Made by a program: the position numbers and the translations under genes
Source: Prorocentrum cordatum
Lineage: Eukaryota > Sar > Dinophyceae > Prorocentrales > Prorocentraceae
Direction: 5' to 3'
Length of the DNA stretch: 64,000 nucleotides
Assembly (NCBI GenBank): GCA_963575745.1
Contig: CAUYUJ010004014.1
Coordinates: 242,612 to 306,611, forward strand
The notes under the pieces: generated by a model
Database searches by the model: none
The model's input: the letters and a program-made list of their open reading frames with translations, nothing else
What the model was told of the DNA's origin: nothing
Part shown: piece by piece, positions 49,620 through 60,545 of the stretch
Numbering within the stretch: the stretch's first letter is position 1
How the letters are laid out: the number at the start of each line of letters is the position of its first letter

Positions 49620-49696
49620 CTCCCTCCCCTCCCTCCGCGATCCCCGCTTCGACCCGTTCCACGATTCCCTCCCTCCGCGATTTCTGTGTGCTTTCT
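49620..49696. repeat. Direct repeat I, copy 2
   Basis: Second copy of the CTCCGCGATCCCCGCTTCGA segment. It directly precedes satellite macro-unit 1. Confidence 0.85.
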
Positions 49697-50099
49697 TTTT
49701 TCCCGGAAAGGGCATCGGCCCAGGGTTCTCTTTTAGTAGGTAAACCTGTCCCCCGGTGCCAACTTGAGGGAGGCCGGCGAATTTTTTCCCTGATAAATAA
49801 CGAGGTCGAAGGAGGCCGGCGAATTAAAATTTGAGGATGTCTCGAGCGAAACGCTTGTTTTTGAAATCCCGATCGATAAATCACAGGGTGCGGGCCACTT
49901 TTTCGTGTGTTGAGGATGTCTCGAGCGAAACGCTTGCTCCGCAGAGTTTGCCGAGGATGTCTCGAGCGAAACGCTTGTTTTGCAGAGCCGACCGCGACGC
50001 GGAAAAGCGCCCCGCGCGAAGGAATTTCGATGATGTCTCGACTAATTCGTTTGTTTTTGTACGATTTCCTGGAATTTTGGCAGGATGTCTCGAGCGAAA

Positions 50100-50517
50100 T
50101 GCACGACCCCACCCTAGCACGACCATACCCCAGCACGACCACACCCCAGCACGACCAGACCCCAGCACGACCCCACCCCAGCACGACCCCACCCCAGCAC
50201 GACCATACCCCAGCACGACCACACCCCAGCACGACCCGACCCCAGCACGACCCTACCCCAGCAAGACCACACCCCAGCACGACCACACCCCAGCACGACC
50301 TCACCACAGCACGACCACACCCCAGCACGACCACGCCCCAGCACGACCACGCCCCAGCACGACCACGCCCCAGCACGACCACCCCCCAGCACGACCACCC
50401 CCCCAGCACGACCACCCCCCAGCACGACCACCCCCCAGCACGACCACACCCCAGCACGACCACTCCCCAGCACGACCACACCCCAGCACGACCACACCCC
50501 AGCACGACCACACCCAG
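50100..50517. repeat. 16-bp minisatellite, array 1
   Basis: About 26 copies of AGCACGACCACACCCC with CATA, CAGA, CCCG and CGCC variants. Because 16 is not divisible by three, all three frames give the same 16-residue protein period on each strand. Confidence 0.95.
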
Positions 50518-50524
50518 TCGCACC

Positions 50525-50705
50525 CCCGTGGAATGTTTCGTGGCGTGTCTGGTTGAGTGGTTGCCTGTTCGTGGGGTGTCTCGTGGAATGTTTCACGGGG
50601 TGTCTCGTGGAATGTTTCGTGAGGTGTCTCGTGGAATGTTTCGTGAGGTGTCTCGTGGGATGTTTCGCGGGGTGTCTCGTGGGATGTTTCGTGAGATGTT
50701 GCCCA
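50525..50705. repeat. 24-bp minisatellite, array 1
   Basis: Repeats of TCTCGTGGAATGTTTCGTGAGGTG (24 bp, with GGATG variants). Confidence 0.92.
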
Positions 50706-50785
50706 GTTGGGTATCGTGAAAACGTGACCATGCTGCACATGTCTTTATCCCTTTCCGGGTTCGTGGGTCCATCATGTTTGTGCTT

Positions 50786-50810
50786 CTCTTGGGCCGAGTC
50801 GGGGCTTCCC
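50786..50810. repeat. Flanking direct repeat of macro-unit 1, right
   Basis: Exact match to the 25 bases ending at 49611. Confidence 0.85.
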
Positions 50811-50819
50811 CGGGCCGTC

Positions 50820-51115
50820 CAGAGAGTGCCCCACTGGAGGCTCCTCAGCCCGTCGTGGGGCTTTCCTCTTGGCTCCGAAGAAGAATCATGCGACAAGACC
50901 CGCTTCTGTTCGTCGCTCGTCTGTCTCTCCACTCCCCCGCGACCCCCCCCAATCAAGAGCACAAGTGTACGATACCAAGCTCTCCTGTTTTGGGGGGCAC
51001 CTAGCCCGGTTGAGCGTGCTTCCGTCGAGGGCTCTCTCTCTCTCTCTCTTTCTCGGCATTCTTCCATCGAGGGCTCGACCCCCCCCCCCAAGCGGGGGTG
51101 GGCTATCATGGCGGG
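50820..51115. other. Unassigned DNA
   Basis: Contains a short (CT)n run at about 51033-51050; nothing else recognised. Confidence 0.3.
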
Positions 51116-51121
51116 GACCCC

Positions 51122-51255
51122 TTGGCATCGCTCGGACGTGTGCGTTTTTTCCTCGGCGAGGACCATCAAGGAGCATCCTTGATCATTGGGCGAAAAAACC
51201 ACGCACGACACCGAAGAAAAACAACACAGAAAATGGACGTCCGAGCGATGGCGAG
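51122..51255 (+). mobile_element. Family A element, copy 9
   Basis: TTGGCATCGCTCGGACGTGT...ACGTCCGAGCGATGGCGAG. ACCCC before and ACCCA after, 4 of 5. Confidence 0.9.
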
Positions 51256-51338
51256 ACCCAGAAGCGCCCGGGAGCCGCCAGAGCGCGGGGCCGTTGGCCA
51301 TTTGACGAGTCCTCATGACAGAGGGCGCGGGACTCTAA

Positions 51339-51532
51339 TCGGGGGCGGAAAAGAGGGGGGTGATGACTAGGGGGGGTGGATATCATGGCGGGGGCCATGA
51401 TATTTCCCCAGATTTCATGGCGCCTCTTCTTATTTCATTACGTCCCTGGCCCCCCCGCTGGGCCGCGCACATGCCGCCGGTCATGATTTGCACCCCCCCC
51501 CTCTTGGACACCCCCCTGTTGGCCGCTCCCGA
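51339..51532. mobile_element. Family C element, copy 4
   Basis: TCGGGGGCGGAAAAGAGGGG...TTGGCCGCTCCCGA, 194 bp, closely matching copy 2. Perfect 5-bp target duplication TCTAA (51334-51338, 51533-51537). Confidence 0.95.
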
Positions 51533-51624
51533 TCTAAGGGACCTGAGGACATTCCACTCAACGCCTCGCGGCAAGGAGGCGGATTTGGACAGACACATGT
51601 GCACACATGATACCATATTGATGC

Positions 51625-51668
51625 GTGTGCCTGTGTGCGTGTGCGTGTGCGTGTGTGTGTGTGCGTGC
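51625..51668. repeat. (GT)n/(GTGC)n microsatellite
   Basis: Short alternating GT tract. Confidence 0.85.
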
Positions 51669-51669
51669 T

Positions 51670-52285
51670 AGCCAGCGTGGACCCCAATCAGTGCGTTGTT
51701 GGACTGTGTGCCGGGGGTGTAAGTATATAGATGTATGTATATTGTAAGCGATGTGGTGAAAGCTATGCCGTGTAGGTTGCCCGGTGTGAGATGCGGAGGT
51801 GGAACTCATGTGGTGTAGGCTGTGTCGTTTAAGTTGTGTTGCGTAAGCTAGGCAATGTGAACCGGAGGTGGAAGCTGTGGGGCGCAGGCCATGTGACGGC
51901 ATCTATGGTTTGTAGACGTATGCTGTGTGAGCCAGGCGGTGCCGGTGAGCACGGGGCGCCCACCAGCCGCCCATGGGGCAGCAACGCGAGGCAACCTCGG
52001 CACACACCCCAGGCGCGGGACGTCCACGAGGCGGCACGGGGCGGGCAGGGGCGGCCACGCGGCGAAAACCCATGCGATTCGGCAAACTATTGGAGAAAGG
52101 AAAGCAAGAGCACCTAGATGCAGACAGCCTTCGAGGACTGTTGGCATGCACTTGGATCTTGTAGACAGATATCTCTATCCACGTGGCAGACATCTGACAC
52201 CTAGGTGTAGCTTTGCCTGCTGCTGTACACGGGCACAGACGTATGTCTACATGTGTGTGCATGTACGAAAGAGCGTTCCCGTGGC
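51670..52285. other. Unassigned DNA
   Basis: A loose GTGTAGG/TGTG motif fills 51700-51900 (AGCTATGCCGTGTAGGTTG and similar). No gene is supported. Confidence 0.35.
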
Positions 52286-52289
52286 ACAC

Positions 52290-52690
52290 TTCTCACTGAA
52301 AGGGGGGCCCCAGTTTCAAGCTTTCCCCCCCTCCTTTGGAAGGGGGAGCTGGGCTTCCGGAGCTACTCCCCCTGTTTTCTGTGCATATTGTAGCTAGGGG
52401 GGCCCTAGCTAAAGGGGGTGGGCTTGAAAGCTACCCCACCCTTCCCCCCCTTCTCGGGGCCCAGAGTAAGCCCGAGCTCCCCTTTTAAAGGGGGTCTTCC
52501 AAAGCTACCCCCCACCCCCCTTCCTTTTATTTGGAGGTTGCAGCTGGGGGGTCCCGAGCTACAGGGGGCGGAGGGCTTGGAAGCTACCCGGCCCTTCTTT
52601 TCGGGGTCTGGGGCAAGGCCGGGCTTTCTTTTCCAAATGGGGTGGGGGCTTCGAAGCTACCCCCCCTCCCCTCCTTCTGTTGACACCAGA
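52290..52690. repeat. Diverged ~110-bp tandem repeat (AAGCTACCCC)
   Basis: AGCTACCCC(A/C)CCCTTCC, CGGGGCCCAGAGTAAGCC and AAAGGGGG.. motifs recur three to four times from 52310 to 52680. Confidence 0.6.
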
Positions 52691-52825
52691 AAGAGAGTGC
52701 GCAGGGGGTGGTCCCTCAGCGCGGTTTCTATGCGTACCAGGGTCGGAGAGCGTGGCAGGGGTGGCGCTTTCTCGACACCAGAGCGGCTCTGGCCGAAGGG
52801 GGGGCTTCAACGCTACTTTTCTTCT

Positions 52826-53575
52826 TTGGTTTTCGGCGCCTTGCTGGTTTTCGGCGTACTTGTAGTTTTCGGCGGCTCTTTGGTTTGCGGCGGCTCTTTG
52901 GTCTTCGGCTCGCCAGAAACCAAAGGAGCGCCAAAAACCACAGGAGCGCCGAAAACCAAAGGCGCGCCGAAAACTAAAAGGGCGCCGACAACCACAGCCG
53001 AAAACCAAAGGAGCATCCAAAACAAACAGAGCGCCGAAAAGCTAAGGGGCGCCGACAACCAAAAAGCGCCGAAAACCTCACGAACGCCGAAAAGCAAATG
53101 GGCGCCGAAAATCAAAGGGGCGCAGAAGACCAAGAGGAAGACGAAAACCAAAAAAGCGCCGAGCAGAAAAAGGAACGCCAAAAACCAAAGACACACCGGA
53201 AACCAAAAGGGGCGCCGAAAACCACAGGGGCGCGGAACAGCCAAGGGGCGGGGAAAACAAGAAGGAGCGCCGAAATCAAAGGATCGCCGAAAACCAAGAG
53301 GGCGCCGAACAAACAACGGGGCGCCGAAAACCAAAGGGGCGCCGAAATCCAAAGGGGCGCCGAAAATCAAAAGGGCGCCGAAAACCAAGAAGGCGCCGAA
53401 GCTCAAAGGGGCGCCGGAACCCAAGAGGGCGCCGAAAAACAACAATGCGCCGAAAACCAAAGAGCGTGCAGAAAACCAAACCAAAAGGAGCGCCGGAAAC
53501 CACAGAGCGCCGAAAAACAAAGGAGCGCCGACACCCAAAGAAGCGCCGAAAAGCAAAGGGGCGCCAAAGGTCCAA
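52826..53575. repeat. 18-bp minisatellite with an inverted left arm
   Basis: The right part (about 52915-53575) is reiterated GCGCCGAAAACCAAAGGG, 18 bp, about 35 copies. The left part (about 52826-52905) is the same motif on the opposite strand (CTTTGGTTTTCGGCGCC). As 18 is a multiple of three, one plus-strand frame gives a hexapeptide repeat G-A-P-K-T-K through most of it (ORF 52418-53752), but drifted units break the period around 53000-53280. Confidence 0.92.
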
Positions 53576-53856
53576 GGAGCTTCCAAGCCCCCCCCCCCCT
53601 TCAGCTTCCAAGCCCACCCGGACAAGTCGACTGAGGAAATTTGCGTAGGCTCACTCGTTATCGGCATACGAGTGTGCCTGTGCAGTCCCTGGTCGGTTCA
53701 CCAAGCGACCCGCGTGTCGCCGTGCATCTGTGACTCAGACGTCGACCAGTAGCTCCGACTGCGCGCACTCGGGCTTCGGGGCAGCACGCACGCGCTCTGT
53801 GCCCCGAGCAGTCTGCGCTCCAGGGAGCTCTGCTGCAGGGGGTGAGGCCAATACCC

Positions 53857-53950
53857 TTGGCATCACTCGGACGTGTGAATTTTTCCTTCGGCGAAAAAAC
53901 ACGCACGAAACCAAAAAAACACAGGGAATGCACGTCCGAGCGATGCCCAG
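53857..53950 (+). mobile_element. Family A element, copy 10 (internally deleted)
   Basis: 94 bp with intact ends TTGGCATCACTCGGACGTGT and ACGTCCGAGCGATGCCCAG; the middle third is missing. Perfect 5-bp duplication TACCC (53852-53856, 53951-53955). Confidence 0.93.
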
Positions 53951-54121
53951 TACCCCCCCCCCCAACAAAACAAACAAAAAAAACACCTCGAGGCGGTGCC
54001 GCGCAAGCGCGCCGCCACTGCGCGCGCACGTCGCCCCCCCCCCCACCCCCCCCCCCCCCCACACGAGACGAGCGACGCGCGCGCTCCGCCCTGGAGCATT
54101 TGGGGAGGTTGCGGGCGCGTT

Positions 54122-54402
54122 CCTCCGCCTCCTCCTCCTTCCTCCTCCTCCTCCTCCTCCTCCTCCTCCTCCTCCTCCTCCTCCTCCTCCTCCTCCTCCT
54201 CTCCTCCACCTCCCTCCCTCCTCCTCCTCCTCCTCCTCCTCCTCCTCCTCCTCCTCCTCCTCCTCCTCCTCCTCCTCCTCCTCCTCCTCCCCTCCTCCCT
54301 CCTCCTCCTCCTCCTCCTCCTCCTCCTCCTCCTCCTCCTCCTCCTCGTCCTCGTCCTCCTCCTCCTCCTCACTCCTCCTCCTCCTCCTCCTCCTCCTCCT
54401 CG
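54122..54402. repeat. (CTC)n polypyrimidine microsatellite, 280 bp
   Basis: Longest CTC tract of the window, ending TCCTCGGAG before CAGCACCGCTCGGGG. Confidence 0.95.
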
Positions 54403-54420
54403 GAGCAGCACCGCTCGGGG

Positions 54421-54716
54421 CACGACGTGCTGCAGAGCAGCTGTGCCAGACGTTCGCTTGGGGGAGGGCGCGCCGTAGCGGTGCTCGGAGGTCGATAGAC
54501 CTCCTACCTTGACGCGTCGATGAAGGAATGGGCCGTCTTCGGTTCGCGAGAGGGCGTCGCGGCCGTCATTTTTGCGGCTCCAGGTCCGTCGGTTTCGGTC
54601 CCAGGCCGCTTTCACCAAGGGGAGGTTTGCTAAAGGGAGGTTTGTCCACCGCCGACGACGTACTGTAGAACAGCTGTACCAGACGTTCGGTTCGGGGAGG
54701 CCACGCCGTAGCGGTA
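54421..54716. repeat. ~60-bp direct repeats around family F copy 3
   Basis: 54421-54481 (CACGACGTGCTGCAGAGCAG...) and 54655-54716 (ACGACGTACTGTAGAACAGC...) align over about 60 bp, both ending CGCCGTAGCGGT. Confidence 0.8.
54485..54654. mobile_element. Family F element, copy 3
   Basis: TCGGAGGTCGATAGACCTCC at the left and GGAGGTTTGTCCACCGCCGA at the right, with GAGAGGGCGTCGCGGCCGTC inside. Close to copy 2. Confidence 0.85.
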
Positions 54717-54763
54717 GGTGCAGCGGCCCGAGCTCGCCCGGCGCTCCTTCTGCTTCGCTTTTT

Positions 54764-56019
54764 CCCGGAAAGGGCTTAGGCCCAGGGTTCTCTTTTAGCT
54801 GTTTACCCCCGGATCTGACGGCTGTAGGGCCGGCGAATTTCTTCTGCGACAAATAACGAGGTCGCGTAGGGCCGGCGAATTAAAATTTGAGGATGTCTCG
54901 AGCGAAACGCTTGTTTTTCCCGGAAAGGGCTTAGGCCCAGGGTTCTCTTTTAGCTGTTTACCCCCGGATCTGACGGCTGTAGGGCCGGCGAATTTCTTCT
55001 GCGACAAATAACGAGGTCGCGTAGGGCCGGCGAATTAAAATTTGAGGATGTCTCGAGCGAAACGCTTGTTTTTCCCGGAAAGGGCTTAGGCCCAGGGTTC
55101 TCTTTTAGCTGTTTACCCCCGGATCTGACGGCTGTGGGGCCGGCGAATTTCTTTTGCGACAAATAACGAGGTCGCGTAGGGCCGGCGATTTAAAATTTCA
55201 GGATGTCGAAACGTTTGTTTTTCCCGGAAAGGGCTTAGGCCTAGGGTTCTCTTTTAGCTGTTTACCCCCGGATCTGACGGCTGTAGGGCCGTCGATTTCT
55301 TCTGCGCTGTAGGGCCGTCGAATTTCTTCTGCGACAAATAACGAGGTCGCGTAGGGCCGGCGAATTAAAATTTGAGGATGTCTCGAGCGAAACGCTTGTT
55401 TTTCCCGGAAAAGGGCTTAGGCCCAGGTCTCTTTTAGCTGTTTACCCTCGGATCTGACGGCTGTAGGGCCGGCAAATTTCTTCTGCGACAAATAACGAGG
55501 TCGCGTAGGGCCGGCGAATTAAAATTTGAGGATGTCTCGAGCGAAACGCTTGTTTTTCCCGGAAAGGGCTTAGGCCCAGGCTTCTCTTTTAGCTGTTTAC
55601 CCTCGGATCTGACGGCTGTAGGGCCGGCGAATTTCTTCTGCGACAAATAACGAGGTCGCGTAGGGCCGGCGAATTAAAATTTGAGGATGTCTCGAGCGAA
55701 ACGCTTGTTTTTCCCGGAAAGGGCTGAGGCCCAGGGTTCTCTTTTAGCTGTTTACCCTCGGATCTGACGGCTGTAGGGCCGGCAAATTTCTTCTGCGACA
55801 AATAACGAGGTCGCGTAGGGCCGGCGAATTAAAATTTGAGGATGTCTCAAGCGAAACGCTTGTTTTTCCCGGAAAGGGCTTAGGCCCAGGGTTCTCTTTT
55901 AGCTGTTTACCCCCGGATCTGACGGCTGTGGGGCTGGCGAATTTCTTTTGCGACAAATAACGAGGTCGCGTAGGGCCGGCGAATTAAAATTTGAGGATGT
56001 CTCGAGCGAAACGTTTGTT
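54764..56019. repeat. 155-bp satellite array, 8 units
   Basis: Units start (CCCGGAAAGGGCTTAGGCCC) at 54764, 54919, 55074, 55223, 55404, 55558, 55713 and 55868. Each contains GATCTGACGGCTGTAGGGCC, AATTTCTTCTGCGACAAATA and ends GGATGTCTCGAGCGAAACGC. The 55223 unit has a 26-bp internal duplication. The 70-codon minus-strand ORF in each unit is a by-product. Confidence 0.96.
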
Positions 56020-57639
56020 CCCGGAAAGGGCGTGGGCCCAGGGTTCTCTTTTAGTAGGTAAACCTGTCCCCCGGTGCCAACTTGAGGGAGGCCGGCGAAT
56101 TTTTTTCCCTGATAAATAACGAGGTCGAAGGAGGCCGGCGAATTAAAATTTGAGGATGTCTCGAGCGAAACGCTTGTTTTTTGAAATCCCGATCGATAAA
56201 TCACAGGGTGCGGGCCACTTTTTCGTGTGTTGAGGATGTCTCGAGCGAAACGCTTGCTCCGCAGAGTTTGCCGAGGATGTCTCGAGCGAAACGCTTGTTT
56301 TGCAGAGCCGACCGCGACGCGGAAAAAAGCGCCCCGCCGCGAAGGAATTTCGATGATGTCTCGAACTAATTCCTTTGTTTTGTACGATTTCTGGAATTTT
56401 GGCAGGATGTCCGAGCGAAATGCACGACCCCACCCTAGCAACGACAATAACCCAGCACGAACACACCCACAGCACGATCCAGACCCCAGGCACGACCCCC
56501 ACCCCAGCACGACCCCACCCCAGCACGACGATACCCAGCACGACCAACCCCGCACGACCGACCCAGCACGGACCCTACCCAGCCAAAGACCACACCTCAG
56601 CACGACCACACCCCCAGCATGACCACACCCCAGCACGACCACGCCCAGCACGACCACGCCCCAGCACGACCACGCCCCAGCACGACCACGCCCCAGCACG
56701 ACCACACCCCAGCACGACCACCCCCCCCAGCACGACCACCCCCCAGCACGACCACACCCCAGCACGACCACACCCCAGCACGACCACACCCCAGCACGAC
56801 CACACCCCAGCACGACCACTCCCCAGCACGACCACACCCCAGCACGACCACACCCCAGCACGACCACACCCCAGCACGACCCGATCGATAAATCACAGGG
56901 TGCGGAGCACCCCAGCACGAACCCACCCCAGCACGACCCCACCCCAGCACGACCCCACCCCAGCACGACCACGCCCCAGCATGACCACACCCCAGCACGA
57001 CCACACCCCAGCACGACCACTCCCCAGCACGACCCCACCCCAGCACGACCCCACCCTAGCACGACCACACCCCAGCACGACCACACCCCAGCACGACCCC
57101 ACCCCAGCACGATCACACCCCAGCACGACCCCACCCCAGCAAGACCACCCCCCAGCACGACCGCACCCCAGCACGACCTTACCACAGCACGACCACACCC
57201 CAGCACGACCACGCCCCAGCACGACCACGCCCCAGCACGACCACGCCCCAGCACGACCACGCCCCAGCACGACCACGCCCCAGCACGACCACCACCCAGC
57301 ACGACCACCCCCCCAGCACGACCACCCCCCAGCACGACCACCCCCCAGCACGACCACACCCCAGCACGACCACTCCCCAGCACGACCACACCGCCTTGGT
57401 TGAGTGGTTGCTTGTCGTCGTGGAATGTTTCGTGGGGTGTCTCGTGGAATGTTTCGCGGGGTGTCTCGTGAAATGTTTCGTGAGGTGTCTCGTGGAATGT
57501 TTCGTGAGGTGTCTCGTGGGCTGTTTCGTGAGGTGTCTCGTGGGATGTTTCGTGAGGTGTTGCCCAGTTGGGTATCATGAAAACGTGCCCATGCTCCACA
57601 TGTCTATATCCCTTTCCGGGTTCGTGGGTCCATCATGTT
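56020..57639. repeat. Satellite macro-unit 2
   Basis: Same order as macro-unit 1. The 16-bp array (about 56421-57385) is longer and contains, at about 56880-56905, a stray copy of the CCCGATCGATAAATCACAGG segment. Many single-base indels at 56430-56600. Confidence 0.93.
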
Positions 57640-57800
57640 CCCGGAAAGGGCTTAAGCCTAGGGTTCTCTTTTAGTATGTAAACATGTCCCCCGGTGCCTG
57701 CTTGAAGGAGGCCGGCGAATTTTTTCCCTGATAAATAACGAGGTCGAAGTAGGCCGGCGAATTAAAATTTGAGGATGTCTCGAGCGAAACGCTTGTTTTT
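57640..57800. repeat. Single 155-bp-type unit between macro-units
   Basis: CCCGGAAAGGGCTTAAGCCT with the TAAATAACGAGGTCGAAG variant, intermediate between satellite and macro-unit subtypes. Confidence 0.85.
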
Positions 57801-59489
57801 CCCGGAAAGGGCGGGGGCCCAGGGTTCTCTTTTAGTAGGTAAACCTGTCCCCCGGTGCCAACTTGAGGGAGGCCGGCGAATTTTTTCCCTGATAAATAAC
57901 GAGGTCGAAGGAGGCCGGCGAATTAAAATTTGAGGATGTCTCGAGCGAAACGCTTGTTTTTGAAATCCCGATCGATAAATCACAGGGTGCGGGCCACTTT
58001 TTCGTTTGTTGAGGATGTCTCGAGCGAAACGCTTGCTCCGCAGAGTTTGCCGAGGATGTCTCGAGCGAAACGCTTGTTTTGCAGAGCCGACAGCGACGCG
58101 GAAAAGCGCCCCGCGCGAAGGAATTTCGATGATGTTTCGACTAATTTGTTTGTTTTTGTACGATTTCCTGGAATTTTGGCAGGATGTCTCGAGCGAAATG
58201 CAAGACCCCACCCTAGCACGACCATACCCCAGCACGACCACACCCCAGCACGACCAGACCCCAGCACGACCCCACCCCAGCACGACCCCACCCCAGCACG
58301 ACCATACCCCAGCACGACCACACCCCAGCACGACCCGACCCCAGCACGACCATACCCCAGCAAGACCACACCCCAGCACGACCACACCCCAGCACGACCA
58401 CACCCCAGCACGACCCCACCCCAGCACGACCACGCCCCAGCACGACCACGCCCCAGCACGACCACGCCCCAGCACGACCACCCCCAGCACGACCACCCCC
58501 CCAGCACGACCACCCCCCAGCACGACCACCCCCCAGCACGACCACACCCCAGCACGACCACACCCCAGCACGACCACACCCCAGCACGACCCCACCCCAG
58601 CACGAGCCCACCCCAGCACGACCACACCCCAGCACGACCACACCCCAGCACGACCCCACCCAAGCACGACCACACCCCAGCACGACCACGCCACAGCACG
58701 ACCACTCCCCAGCACGACCCCGCCCCAGCACGAGCCCACCCCAGCACGACCACACCCCAGCACGACCACGCCCCATGCCCGACCACGCACCAGCACGACC
58801 ACCCCCCAGCATGACAACCCCCAGCACGACCACCCCCCAGCACGACCACCCCCCAGCGCGACCAACCCCAGCGCGACACTCCCCAGCAGACCCACACCCC
58901 AGCACGCCCACACCCAGCACGACCACACCCCAGCAGACCACACCCACAGCACACCCCACCCCAAGCACGACCCCCCCCAGCACGACCCCACCCTAGCAAG
59001 ACCACACCCCAGCACGACCACCCCCCAGCACGACCACCCCACAGCACGACCACACCCCAGCACGACCACGCCCCAGCACGACCACGCCCCAGCACGACCA
59101 CGCCCCAGCTCGACCACGCCCCAGCACAACCACCCCCCAGCACGACCAACCCCCCAGAACGACCACACCCCAGCACGACACCCCAGCACGACCACACCCC
59201 AGCTGACCACTCCCCAGCAGGACCACACCGCCTGGTTGAGTGGTTGCAGTGTTTGCCTTTCGTCGTGGAATGTTTATGTGGCTGGGGTGTCTCGTGGAAT
59301 GTTTCGCGGGGTGTCTCGTGGAATGTTTCGTGAGGTGTCTCGCGGAATGTTTCGTGAGGTGTCTCGTGGGATGTTTCGTGAGGGGTCTCGTGGGATGTTT
59401 CGTGAGGTGTTGCCCCGTTGGGTATCGTGAAAACGTGCCCATGCTCCACATGTCTATATCCCTTTCCGGGTTCGTGGGTCCATCATGTT
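57801..59489. repeat. Satellite macro-unit 3
   Basis: 16-bp array about 58199-59225, 24-bp array about 59262-59410, end module about 59410-59489. The 16-bp array decays towards its right end. Confidence 0.93.
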
Positions 59490-59810
59490 CCCGGAAAGGG
59501 CTTAGGCCCAGGGTTCTCTTTTAGCTGTTTACCCCCGGATCTGACGGCTGTGGGGCCGGCGAATTTCTTTTGCGACAAATAACGAGGTCGCGTAGGGCCG
59601 GCGATTTAAAAATTGAGGATGTCTCGAGCGAAACGCTTGTTTTTCCCGGAAAGGGCTTAGGCCTAGGGTTCTCTTTTAGCTGTTTACCCCCGGATCTGAC
59701 GGCTGCAGGGCCGGCGAATTTCTTCTGCGACAAATAACGAGGTCGCGTAGGGCCGGCGAATTAAAATGTGAGGATGTCCTTAGCGAAACGCTTGTTTTTC
59801 AGAATTGATT
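59490..59810. repeat. 155-bp satellite, 2 further units
   Basis: Units start at 59490 and 59645; the second ends GGATGTCCTTAGCGAAACGC. Confidence 0.92.
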
Positions 59811-59814
59811 GAGG

Positions 59815-60545
59815 ATGTCTCGAGCGAAACGCTTGTTTCATGTTATAGGTTGTCCTCTCCTGGGGACCAGAATTTAGAGGATCTCTCAAGTGAAATGCTT
59901 GGTTTCACGTGCCCGGGTCTTGAGGATGTCTCGAGCGAGACGCTTGGTCTCACGCCTCCAGGTTGCCCAGGCAGAGGTCAAGCGCCAGGATTTGTTGAGG
60001 ATGTCTCGAGCGAGACGCTTGGTTTCACGCGTCCTCGTCGCCCAGGCGGATGTCTAGCATGAGGATGTGTTGAGGAAGTCTCGATCGAGATGCTTGTTTG
60101 CACGTGTCCAGGTTGCCCAGGCGGATGCCTAGCATGAGGATGTGTTGAGAATGTCTCGAGAGATATGCTTGTTTCACGTGTCCAGGTCGCCCAGGCGGAT
60201 GTCTAACATGAAGATGTGTTGAGGATGTCTCGAGCGAGACGTTTGCTTTCACGTGTCCAGGTCGCCCAGGCGGATGTCTAGAATGAGGAGGTGTTCAAAA
60301 CGTCTCGAGCGAAACGCTTGTTTTCACGTGCCCAGGTCACCCAGGCGGACGTCTCACATGAAGATGTGTCGAGGATGTATCGAGCGAACTACTTGTTTTC
60401 ACGTGTCCAGTTCGCCCAGGCGGATGTCTAGCATGAGAATGTGTTGAGGATGTGTTGAGCGAAACGTTTGTTTCACGTGTCCAGGTCGCTCAGGCGGATG
60501 TCTAGAATAAGGATTTTGACAGGATGTCTCGAGCGAAACGCTTGT
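59815..60545. repeat. ~75-bp tandem array with GTCTCGAGCGA core
   Basis: About ten units spaced 72-78 bp (cores near 59815, 59922, 59997, 60073, 60147, 60221, 60298, 60371, 60446, 60522). Each has GAGGATGTCTCGAGCGA, CACGTGTCCAGGTCGCCCAG and GCGGATGTCTAGCATGA. The core is the end of the 155-bp unit. Confidence 0.9.

Larger units (their letters stand above)
49702..50777. repeat. Satellite macro-unit 1
   Basis: Order: a 155-bp-type unit (CCCGGAAAGGGC...), ATCCCGATCGATAAATCACA, several GGATGTCTCGAGCGAAACGC repeats, a 16-bp minisatellite (about 50100-50517), a 24-bp minisatellite (about 50525-50705), then the end module TTGGGTATCGTGAAAACGTG to TTCGTGGGTCCATCATG. The same order recurs at 56020-57639 and 57801-59489. 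Confidence 0.92.

Noticed and set aside
54795-55956. 70-codon minus-strand ORF repeated in each 155-bp satellite unit as a gene family
   Set aside because: It repeats because the DNA repeats; there is no independent sign of selection, and unit 55223 and its indels break it.
55899-59449. Long W/C/G/V-rich minus-strand ORFs (up to 566 codons)
   Set aside because: They are translations of the 16-bp minisatellite, which has no stop in any frame.
49702-60545. CRISPR-like array
   Set aside because: Units are directly tandem without unique spacers, and the context is eukaryotic satellite DNA.
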